NCBI GenBank assembly: GCA_963575745.1
Contig: CAUYUJ010012113.1
Coordinates: 697,059 to 761,058 of the forward strand
Length of the DNA stretch: 64,000 nucleotides
Direction: 5' to 3'
Source of the DNA: Prorocentrum cordatum
Taxonomy: Eukaryota; Sar; Dinophyceae; Prorocentrales; Prorocentraceae
The notes under the pieces were generated by a model, which saw nothing but the letters and a program-made list of their open reading frames with translations, was not told the origin of the DNA and searched no databases. This document shows, one piece after another, positions 32,471 through 41,799 of the stretch. The position numbers were made by a program, and so were the translations under genes. How positions within the stretch are numbered: the stretch's first letter is position 1; each line of letters opens with the position of its first letter.

Positions 32471-32549
32471 AGCCCCGCCCACGGAGCCTCCGAGCCTCAC
32501 GATCGGCCGCGGCGGCGGCGGGCCGCGGCGTGGCCTCGGGCGCGCTCCT

Positions 32550-34560
32550 CGAGCCTCGAGCCGCGAGCCTCGAGCCTCGAGCCTCGAGCCGCGCGCCTCG
32601 AGCCTCGAGCCGCGAGCCTCGAGCCTCGAGCCGCGTTCCTCGAGCCTCGAGCCTCGAGCCGCGCGCCTCGAGCCCCGAGCCGCGAGCCTCGAGCCTCGAG
32701 CCGCGTTCCTCGAGCCTCGAGCCTCGAGCCGCGAGCCTCGAGCCTCGAGCCGCGAGCCTCGAGCCTCGAGCCGCGATCCTCGAGCCGCGCGCCTCGAGCC
32801 GCGATCCTCGAGCCGCGAGCCGCGATCCTCGAGCCTCGAGCCGCGCGCCTCGAGCCTCGAGCCGCGAGCCTCGAGCCTCGAGCCGCGTTCCTCGAGCCTC
32901 GAGCCTCGAGCCGAGCCTCGAGCCGCGGCCTCGAGCCTCACTCGAGCCTCGAGCTCGAGCCTCGATCCTCGAGCCGCGAGCCTCGAGCCTCGAGCCGCGA
33001 GCCTCGAGCCTCGAGCCTCGAGCCGCGAGCTCGAGCCTTGAAGCCGCGAGCCTGAGAGCCTTGAGCCTCGAGCCGCGAGCCTCGAGCCGCGAGCCGCGAG
33101 CCTCGATCCTCGAGCCTCGAGCCGCGTAGCCTCGAGCCTCCGGAGCCGCGTTACTCGCGCCTCGAGCCGCGTTCCTCGAGCCTCGAGCCTCGAGCCGCGA
33201 GCCTAGAGCCTCGAGCCTCGAGCCTATCACGAGCCGCGTTCCTCGACCCGCGAGCCTCGCACCTCGAGCCGCGAGCCTCAAGCCGGCGAGCCCCGAGCTC
33301 GAGCCGCGTTCCTCGAGCCCCGAGCCCGAGCCGCAGCCTCGAGCCTCGAGCCGCGCGCCTCGAGCCGCGAGCCCCGAGCCTCGAGCCGCGTTCCTCGAGC
33401 CCCGAGCCTCGAGCCGCGAGCCTCGAGCCTCGAGCCGCGAGCTCGAGCCTCGAGCCGCGTTCTCGAGCCGCGCGCCTCGAGCCGCGAGCGCGACTCGAGC
33501 CGCGTTCCTCGAGCCGTCGAGCCTCGAGCCGCGAGCCTCGAGCCTCGAGCCGCGACCCTCGAGCCGCGGGCCGCGTTCCTCGAGCAGCGAGCCCGAGCCT
33601 CGAGCCCCTCGAGCCTCGAGCGCGAGCCGCGAGCCTCGAGCCTCGAGCCTCGAGCCTCGAGCTCGAGCCGCGAGCCGCGCGCCTCGAGCCGCGAGCCCCG
33701 ACCTCGAGCCGCGACCTCGAGCCGCGAGCCCGCGTTTCCTCGAGGCCTCGAGCCTCGAGCCGCGCGCCGCGAGCCTCGAGCCTCGAGCCGCGTTCCTCGA
33801 GCCTCGAGCCTCGAGCCGCGCGCCTCGAGCCTCGAGCCCGAGCCGCGAGCCTCGAGCCGCGAGCCGCGAGCCTCGAGCCGCGTTCCTCGAGCCTCGAGCC
33901 TCGAGCCCCGAGCCCGGAGTCGCGAGCCTCGAGCCTCGAGCCGCGAGCCTCGAGCCTCGAGCCGCGTTTCTCGAGCCTCGAGCCGCGTTCCTCGAGCCTC
34001 GAGCCTCGAGCCTCGAGCCGCGAGCCGCGTCCTCGAGCCTCGAGCCTCGAGCCTCGAGAGCCTCGAGCCGTCGAGCGAGCCTCGAGCCGTCCCGTCCCGT
34101 CGAGCCTCGAGCCTCGAGCCACGAGCCTCGAGCCGCGAGCCTCGAGCCTCGAGCCGCGTTCCTCGAGCCTCGAGCCTCGAGCCGCGAGCCTCGAGCCTCG
34201 AGCCTCCAGCCTCGAGCCTCGAGCCGCGTTCCGTGAGCCTCGAGCCGCGTTCCTCGAGCCTCGAGCCTCGAGCCGCGAGCCGCGAGCCTCGAGCCTCGAG
34301 CCGCGAGCTCTCGAGCCGCGTTCCTCGAGCCTCGAGCCTCGAGCCGCGCGCCTCGAGCCTCGAGCCGCGAGCCTCGAGCCTCGAGCCGCGTTCCTCGAGC
34401 CTCGAGCCTCGAGCCGCGAGCCTCGAGCCTCGAGCCGCGAGCCTCGTGCCGCGAGCCGCGTTCCTCGAGCCTCGAGCCTCGAGCCGCGAGCCTCGAGCCT
34501 CGAGCCGCGAGCCTCGAGCCTCGAGCCGCGTTCATCGAGCCGCGTGCCTCGAGCCTCGTG
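32550..34560. repeat. 7-bp minisatellite with CTCGAG core, ~2 kb
   Basis: Heptamers GCCTCGA, GCCGCGA and GCCGCGT, mostly in 21-bp groups, so CTCGAG recurs every 7-21 bp. Twenty-one bases equal seven codons, so most frames on both strands stay open and give heptad-like peptides (LEARGSR, SSLEPRA). The 1056-residue minus ORF is produced this way. Frequent single-base slips between about 33,200 and 34,100 indicate decay or sequencing error. Confidence 0.95.
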
Positions 34561-34599
34561 CGCGCCGCCCTCAGTCCTGGTCCACCACCAGCCGGCGCC

Positions 34600-35111
34600 C
34601 CCTCGTGCTCCACTTCAGGAAGGGCGTGCCGCATGCGGCTCGCCTCGTCCTCGGCGGAAGGAGCAACACGGCGGAAGCTGGGCGGAGGGCGCCAGCCTCC
34701 CCAGATCTCCGACGGTGTCAGTGTTCCAATCCGAGCGACGTTCCTCGATCTCGGCCTCCAGGGCCTGTCGCCGGGTCCCGGGGCCACCGCAGAAACGGAT
34801 CCGGGGCGCAGAACTGCCCCAAGAGAAGAGGTCGGGGCATCTGGGGCCGCGGCCCGAAAACAAAACACGTAGGAGGATGTCAGGGTCAGCGAGACGTCAG
34901 CTCGTTTGGGGCCCTCGGTTCCCGGCGTCGGCCACGTGGGCTGCCCGCGCCGCTTCGAGGGCCAGCGACGCCGCGGCGCCCGCAGGCGCCCCCCTCCGTG
35001 GTGCCGCTGTGGATCCCTGGCTGCCGCGGCCTGTTCTGCCCGATGTCGCAGTTCGCCGCCCTTGCCGGAGCCGCCATACGGCGCGAATGCGTAGAGGAGG
35101 CCGCCCTCCTC
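34600..35111 (-). other. Exon-like coding islands, minus strand
   Basis: On the minus strand, after CCTGCCAG, bases 35,111-35,031 (81 bp) read EEGGLLYAFAPYGGSGKGG and ELRHRAEQ, then a GC donor follows CAG. Further along, RRQALEAEIEERRSDWNTDT (about 34,770-34,710) and AEDEASRMRHALPEVEHEGA (about 34,665-34,605) are G/C-biased helical pieces in different frames. They could be successive exons of one minus-strand gene bordering the heptamer array. No family recognised. Confidence 0.35.
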
Positions 35112-35119
35112 CTGGCAGG

Positions 35120-35780
35120 TCGGGGTGGGAGATTCCAGGCCAGGGGTCGACCAAATCGCCGCCTTTGCGGTATCAGGGGTCGTCTTTGTTTCTGATCCAC
35201 GCGTTCCTTCTGGCTTCGTTCTGGGGGCCACCACTGGCCGCTGGCCCATCACAATTCCGGATTTGCCTCGAAACGCTGTTTTGGACAATCGGTCTGCCCC
35301 TTTCCGTTTCAAACGCTGCAAAACGAAGACGTCACGAAAACGCAAATCACTGGTTTGGCCAACCCCTGTTCGAGACTGTGTGGCATTTGGGTTGCCACCT
35401 TCGTCGGATCTCCAGGGGGCTTCTCGTCGCCAGGGTTAGATTCCCCCCGAAGTTCCGGCCAGAACGCACCCGTGAAGAGGTCTGGGCGCACACGAGGGTA
35501 CCCTGGGAGGGATTTGGGTGTTTCTTTTTCTTCCTTTCTCAGCCTCGGTGGCGGGGGAAGTGCACACACTCCCGGGATGAGCGGAGCCAGCCTCGGGGAC
35601 GGGTTCGAGACCTCCAGGCGAACTCTACTCCTCCCTCCCTCCTGCTCCTCCGCCCCACTCCTCTGGTGCACTCGGCGAGGTGTGTCCGTCCGCCAACTGC
35701 CCTTCCTCCGTCCTCTCCCGCCCCGCCGCCCCCCCCGCTTCCCCCGCCGACGGGGAGTGAGGGCAAGGAGGAGGGAGGAT
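35120..35780. other. Unassigned region
   Basis: No supported gene. A 422-residue plus ORF crosses the exon-like islands on the wrong strand and has no motif. Confidence 0.4.
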
Positions 35781-35790
35781 TGGGGGAGGG

Positions 35791-36010
35791 TGCTGGGAGG
35801 GGGGGGAACTAGGAGGAGGGTAGGTGGAGGGGGGTGATGATGAGGTGGTGGAGGATGAGCAGCAGGAGGATGAGGCAGGAGGAGAGATGATGGGGAGGGT
35901 GCTAGGAGGGGGGGGGAAATAGGGAGAGGGTAGGTGGAGGGGGGCGAGGATGAGGAGGTGGAGGATGAGCAGCAGGAGGATGAGGAAGGCGGAGGAGGAG
36001 GACCAGCAGG
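35791..36010. repeat. Two-copy direct repeat, 109-bp period
   Basis: TGCTGGGAGGGGGGGG at 35,791 and TGCTAGGAGGGGGGGG at 35,900. Each is followed by GGGTAGGTGGAGGGGGG and GAGGATGAGCAGCAGGAGG. Confidence 0.85.
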
Positions 36011-36119
36011 AGGAGGAGGGCGAAGATGAATGATGAGCGAGCGATCATGCATGTTTGGGTTCGGTCGTAGCGGGAGGCGGCGGCGGGGTTGCGGCGTTGC
36101 ATGGCGGCGCCGGCGGGAC

Positions 36120-36747
36120 GCAGATCGATGATGTTGATGTTGGATTTGGTGTTGATGTTGTTGTGCATGTTGATGATGTTGATGGTCATGACGATGCTGA
36201 CAATGATGATGCGGATGAAGATGAGACTGATGATGGCGATGACGATGACGATGACGATGACCATGATGATGATGGTGGTGGTGATGATGATGATGATAAT
36301 GATGATGATAATGATGATGATGCTGACGATGACAATGATGCTGATGATGACGATGATGCTGATGTTGATGATGTTGCTGATGCTGATGCTGATGATGATG
36401 TTGATGCTTCTGATGATGATGATGCTGGTGATGGTGCTGGTGGGGATGCTGATGACGGTGGTGATGAGGAGTGATGATGTTGTTGCTGCTGATGACGATG
36501 AGGATGATGTGATGGTGATGATGATGATGATGCTGATGATGTTGATGTTGTTAGTGATAAGGAAGAGCAGGACGAGGATTATGATGAGGGTGATAGTGAT
36601 GATACTCGTGATGATGGTGGTAGTCAAGAAGAGGTGACCATGCTTATAATGACGATGCTGATGGTGCTGATGATTATGATGTGTGCGATTGTGATGGTGG
36701 TGGAGAAGATGCTGCTGATGATGATGCTGATGATGATGATGATGATC

Positions 36748-36780
<33 letters not shown>

Positions 36781-37007
36781 CTAGGTTGGATGATGATGAC
36801 ATGATGGTGATGATGCTGATGATGATGCTGATGATGATGAGGATGATGATGGTGATGACGATGTTTACTATGAGTATGACTCGATGATGATGATGCTGAT
36901 TATGCTGGTGCTGATGCTTATGATACTGATGCTGGTAATGATGGGGAGGATGATGCTGCTGATGCTTATGCTTATGCCGATGCTGCTGCTGCTGCTGATG
37001 ATGATGC

Positions 37008-37038
<31 letters not shown>

Positions 37039-37150
37039 AATGATGAGACTGACGATGGCAATGAGGATGGTGATGGTGATGGTAATGGTGATGGTAATGG
37101 TGATGGTGATTGTGATAGTGATAGTGATGGTGGTGGTGGTGGTGGTGGCG
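36120..37150. repeat. Degenerate (GAT)n/(GCT)n tract, ~1 kb
   Basis: GATGAT, GCTGAT, GGTGAT and GACGAT units with few stops in any frame. Poly-Met, poly-Asp or poly-His ORFs are artefacts. It ends about 500 bp before the giant inverted repeat. Confidence 0.95.
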
Positions 37151-37195
37151 GTGGTGGTGACTATGAGGAGCGGCCGTGGCTGCGTGCCCCCGCAG

Positions 37196-37267
37196 GCCGC
37201 GGAGGGCGGCTCCGCGGGGGCGGAGTTTCGCCACCCGGAGGACTCGGCGCCGCTGCGCGGGATGCAG
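37196..37267 (+). other. Exon-like island, 24 codons
   Basis: After CCCCCGCAG it reads AAEGGSAGAEFRHPEDSAPL and RGMQ, and ends CAG|GCTCCG. AG|G start, GC-type donor, length divisible by three, G/C-rich third positions. Too short for any family call. Confidence 0.3.
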
Positions 37268-37269
37268 GC

Positions 37270-37684
37270 TCCGTCGGCCGCCGCGCGACGATCGTTTTTT
37301 TGTTTTGCTTGTTTTCGACCCCGGCATTTTTGACCCTCCTCTCAGCCCCTGGGGAGCTGAGGCAACGTCCCCAGGCTGTCCCCGCGCCGCCACGGCTGGA
37401 TTCAGCTTGGAAAGCGAGTGCGTTTGGCCCCCAGGAGGGGCCAGGGGATCGATCTTGAGCTGCCGATGACTAACTCGCCCTGCTCCGACCGTCCCCTCCG
37501 CCTTCTCGCCCCTCCGCTGCTCTCCGCGGGCCCCTGGTCGCGTCGCACCTGAGATCCGGGCGCGGCATTTTTCCCACGAGGCGTGGATCCAGGACGCAAG
37601 AACGGTCGTCACTCCCTTTTGAGTGTGCGCATTGGAGCCTTCCGTCGTTGCATACCCGCCGTATGCCCTCGTCATCCCGCCATT
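37270..37684. other. Left flank of the giant inverted repeat
   Basis: No gene seen. The flank ends CCCGCCATT just before AACGTCTG, where the arm begins. Confidence 0.4.
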
Positions 37685-38133
37685 AACGTCTGTTCCTGCC
37701 AACGGGGCTTCTGTTCCTGCCAACGGGGCTTTGGAAATCGGGCCCCTGCGGCGATGGATCCTGATGATGGTGGTGATGATAATGACGATGGTGATGGTAT
37801 TGATGATGATGAGGAGGTGGAGGAGGATGATTGTGACGATGGTGTGGATGGTGATGGTAGTGTTGGTGTTGGTGATGAAGATGATGATGATGGTGATGAT
37901 GATGATTGTGATGATCATGATGAGCTCGTCAGCATCAGTACCACCACCTTCCTCATCGTCATCATCGTCGTTATCGGGGGAAGAGGGGAGGGTGATCAGG
38001 AAGAGCATGGAAGGGGAGGAGGTCCACTGGTGGGAGAGCATGGTGAGATGCTGTTTCGAGGTCCACTGGCTTTGGGCGCCAGCGCCCGTCAGCGGGGCCA
38101 CCCCGAATTGGGGGGTTCGCCATCCCCTCCTGG

Positions 38134-38184
<51 letters not shown>

Positions 38185-38464
38185 ACGACTGCCGGTCCCA
38201 AATCGGTTCAAAATCGGTCCCCAGACCCTTGCCAGGGTGCATTCGGATCAGTTTCCCGTCGGGGATCGACTTCTGGGGGCCCCTGAGTCCGAAGCCGGCC
38301 TCCAGAAACCGAAGTCGAGGAACAATCTCCTGAATCGATGATCGCTGGCACTGGTGTCCGTTTGCAATCTTTTGCAGGCCGGGCCACGTCGTGCCCGTAG
38401 CCTCGGCGGGGCGTGCGTCGAGAGCTCCGAATCCCCCATAGGTGCATACGGGAGCTGGTAATCC

Positions 38465-38467
38465 CCA

Positions 38468-38545
<78 letters not shown>

Positions 38546-38736
38546 CGTCCGTCGTCGTCGGCGGCGTTGCGGCGTCGGCGTAGGCGTCGGCGGCGGCGTT
38601 GGTGGCCGCGTCGTCGTCGTCGTCGTCGTCATCGTCGTCGTCGTCGTCTGAGCTGGTTCGGCGTCGAGACGGCGTGGCGCTGCCGTCGCGACGGCGACGG
38701 CTTCGGCGTAGGTGGGTCGGGCGTCGGGGGCGGCGT

Positions 38737-38792
<56 letters not shown>

Positions 38793-39290
38793 GTCGGCGT
38801 CGCGACGGCGTCGGCGTCGGCGTCGCGACGCGTCACGGCGTCGGCGTCGGCCGTCGGCGCCGTCGTCGGGCGTCGGCGTCCGCGACGGCGTCGGCGTCGG
38901 CGTTCGCGTCGTCCTTCGTCGTCGACGGCGTCGTCGTCGTAGAAATTAATAGTAGTAATAAGATCGAGAAAAAATGTTGAATACTTAACTATTGATTCGT
39001 CGTAGCCGTCGCCGCTGCCATCCACGTCGCCGTCGCCGTCGCCGTGCCCGCTGCCGCCGTCGCCGCCGTCGTCGTCGTCGCAGTCGGAGCCGCAGTCGCC
39101 GCCGCCGCCGTCGTCGTCGCCGTCGCCGCCACCATCGTCGCCCTCGCTGCCGTCGTCGCCGCCCGCCGCCGCTGCCGCCGCCGCCGTCGTCGCCGCCGCC
39201 GTCGCCGTGTCGCCTTCGTCGTCGCCGCCGTCGCCTTCGTCGTCGCCGCCGCCGTCGTCGCCGCCGCCCCCGTACCCCGCCCGCCGCCGC
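38465..39290. repeat. (GTC)n and (GGCGTC)n tracts, left arm
   Basis: Nearly pure (GTC)n at 38,467-38,545, hexamer GGCGTC at 38,740-38,800, and GCC/GTC mixtures to 39,290, mirrored at 46,690-47,340. Confidence 0.9.
38943..38996. mobile_element. 54-bp AT-rich insertion in the left arm
   Basis: Flanked by TCGTCGTAG at 38,934-38,942 and 38,997-39,005, a 9-bp direct repeat. The right arm at the mirrored place (about 46,990-47,010) has a single uninterrupted copy. The insert's ends, AAATTAATAG and ACTATTGAT, are weakly inverted (ATTAATAG versus ATCAATAG). Confidence 0.6.
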
Positions 39291-39299
39291 CTTTCCCGC

Positions 39300-39720
39300 C
39301 GCCGCCAGGGCCTGCGGGCCCCAGCCTCAAAATGGGTCCCCGGACCCTTTCGGGGTCCAAGTGCAAAGTTTTTCGAGCCGCGTCCGACCGCGGCGACGAG
39401 GGGGGGCCCAGGGCCAGGAAGCCTCGAACCTCGGTCCGCGAGAGTCGAACTTCGAACCTCGGCGCGCATCCCGTTTTCAAAATCAACGAAATCCGCGCAA
39501 AATCGGTCCCCAGAACCTCCCTGGGGTGCCTCCGACGCAGTGTTTTGGTCCCGGATCGATTTTGCGACCGTCCCAGGGCCGAAAGCTTCCTCGAACCTCG
39601 ATGCCCGCTGTCTTCCCCGCCCGTTGGCTCGCGGTGCCCCGGCACCGCATTGCCCCCGCGGCAACCCTCCGCGCGGGCCGAGCGCCCGAGCGTCGTGTCG
39701 CCCTCTGGGGGTGGCACGAC
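39300..39720. other. GC-rich low-repeat spacer, left arm
   Basis: Contains repeated words such as CGGTCCCCAG, GGGTCCCCGGACCC, CTCGAACCTCG. The CGGTCCCCAG motif also appears at 38,217, so a ~1.3-kb spaced internal repeat exists. Mirrored at 46,260-46,690. No gene seen. Confidence 0.6.
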
Positions 39721-39735
39721 GCTCGGGCGTCGTCG

Positions 39736-39814
<79 letters not shown>

Positions 39815-40564
39815 GTCGAGCGGGCCAGCGGGGCGACGAGGCCTCGTCGCACCGCGAACAAGAGGTTCGGCTGTTTTCGGCCTCCGGGGGCCCTCAGAGG
39901 GCCCCAGGGCCGTGACCCAAAAACGACTTGGAAGGAAGAGCACCTCGCCGCGCCGCGAACGAAAATCATGACGGGAGGTTTTCAGCCGCTTTCGGATTCC
40001 GAAGGCTCCTTCCAGGGCCTTGGGACCGTCAGTAGAACCGGCTGTGACGGAAACCCCCTCCCCCGCGGGCTCCTGGGAGGGGGTGGCCGGGGGTGGCGGC
40101 AACGCGACCCCTGAGGATTCGAGACGGCCCGCGAGAACCCCAAAGTGGCTCGGGCTCGGGAATGGATGCTCAGGACGGACGAGGAGGGAAGCGGGGCGGA
40201 GGATAAGGAGGACGAGAGGGGAGGAAGGAGCAGAAGGTGGAGGAAGAGAAGGAGCGGGAGATTGAAGAAAGCGGGGAGGAAAGGGAGGATGAGGAGGAGC
40301 AGGGATCTTCTTCGAGGAGGCGGCGTCGAGCAGGAGGAGGAGGAGGAGGAGGGAGGGAGGAGGACTGGAATATACAGAACGGTTAAGAGGAGGAGGAGGA
40401 GGAGGACGACGAGGAGGAGGAGGAGGACAAAGACGACGACTACGAGGGGGGACCCAAAGCTGACGGTTGATGATGATGATGATGGTGACGATGCGGACGA
40501 TGATGACGATGACGACGGCGACGACGACGATGATGATGATGGTGATGATGATGTCCACGTGCCC

Positions 40565-41230
40565 AGCTAAATTTAAAGCGGGTGCAAAGTGCGCGTACTT
40601 CTGACATATCTTCAAAAACTGATGTATAATAGGCTCCGGCTTACATGTGTACATATACACACATATGTACAAACGTATTTCTATGCATTTACACACATAC
40701 ATATACGTACGTAAAAACGTGGGCAGACCCGTCCGTTCAAGTACACACATACACATACATGCACTGCCATGGACAAAGTCTGCCAACCCGCGCGCGCACG
40801 CGCACATATGTGTAACCATACCACAACACTCATACAGTAGGTTCGCGTCGTGTCGACCGGCTGCGACCCCGCCGCCGGCGTTCAACGTTGAGCGCCGCCG
40901 GCAGCCCAGAATCGCTCGACGTTGAACGATCTGTCGTTGGGGGAACCGCCGATCGTTCAAGGTTGAACGATCCGCGCGGTGTCGGCAACCAACGCCGGGG
41001 TCGACGCGACGCGGACATGACGTATACATCTAAGTGTGTGCGCACACACATTCGCACATTCATTCACGCATACATTCGAAAACACATATTCATTCACATG
41101 CATCCACATGCGCTTACACGCATACAACTATGCATACTTGTATGTATATGCGAGTGTAGGCATTCACACAAACACACGCTTGCACACATAAACCAAACAG
41201 GGTCTTATATACATCCGTATCCATAAGTGC
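40565..41230. other. CATAC/ACAT-rich segment with nested palindromes, left arm
   Basis: ACACAT/GTACAT-rich flanks surround a GC-rich core (40,845-41,015). The core contains GTTCAACGTTGA-type and GATCGTTCAAGGTTGAACGATC palindromes. Mirrored at 44,640-45,340. Confidence 0.7.
40951..40972. repeat. 22-bp palindrome, left arm
   Basis: GATCGTTCAA, GG, TTGAACGATC: 10-bp perfect arms. The right-arm counterpart is at 44,927-44,948 with CC at the centre. Neighbouring GTTCAACGTTGAGC (40,879-40,892) and CTCGACGTTGAACG are variants of the same motif. Confidence 0.85.
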
Positions 41231-41260
41231 CGCACGGCCGAGAAGGCTCAGCATGTTTTA

Positions 41261-41640
41261 CATAGGCGAGTGGGCGAACCCACTCCCATATGTGAAACAT
41301 ATCAGAAATCCAGCCGCGGAGGCTTTCTGTACTGCTCACATAGGCGAGTGGGCCGGCCTACTCCCCTATGTGAACCATACCAGGAATCCTCCTGCGGAGG
41401 CTGTCTGTACTGGTCACATAAGCGAGCGGGCCAGCCCACTCCCCCATGTGAGCCATGCCGGAAATCCGGCCGCGGAGGTTTTCCGGTTCTGGTTACATTG
41501 GCGAGTGGGCTGGCCCCCCCCCTATGTGAACCATACCAGAAATCCGGCCGCGCAGGCTTTCTGTTTTGTCACATAGGCTGGTGGGCCGGCCCACTCCCTT
41601 ATGTGATCCGTACCAGAGCTCCGTGCACGAAAGGTGTGCG
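41261..41640. repeat. ~78-bp tandem units with palindromic core, left arm
   Basis: Units start CATAGGCGAGTGGGC at 41,261, 41,339, 41,417, 41,496 and 41,572 (spacing 76-79 bp). Each contains GAGTGGGCCGGCCCACTC or a variant, followed by CCATACCAGAAATCC and GCGGAGGCTTTCTGT. Confidence 0.9.
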
Positions 41641-41799
41641 CGTGCGAGGATGAACGATCGCGCGCGAGCTGCAGCTCGGCGGTCGCACCTCCTCCTCCTC
41701 CTCCTCCTTCCCCGTTTCTCCCCCTCCTCCACCTCATCATCTTTCCGCCCTCTCCTCCTTCTCATCAGCACCCCCACTCACCCCCTCGTCATTTTAGGA

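Noticed and set aside
32175-35345. 1056-residue minus-strand ORF (ARGSRLEARG repeats)
   Set aside because: Consequence of the 7-bp satellite, which lacks stops in most frames. The ends of the ORF read into unrelated sequence.
36746-41029. 1427-residue minus-strand ORF
   Set aside because: It crosses GAT, GTC and GGA tracts and half of the palindrome arm. The peptide is His/Thr/Asp/Arg low-complexity text with no domain, and the right arm does not keep the same frame.
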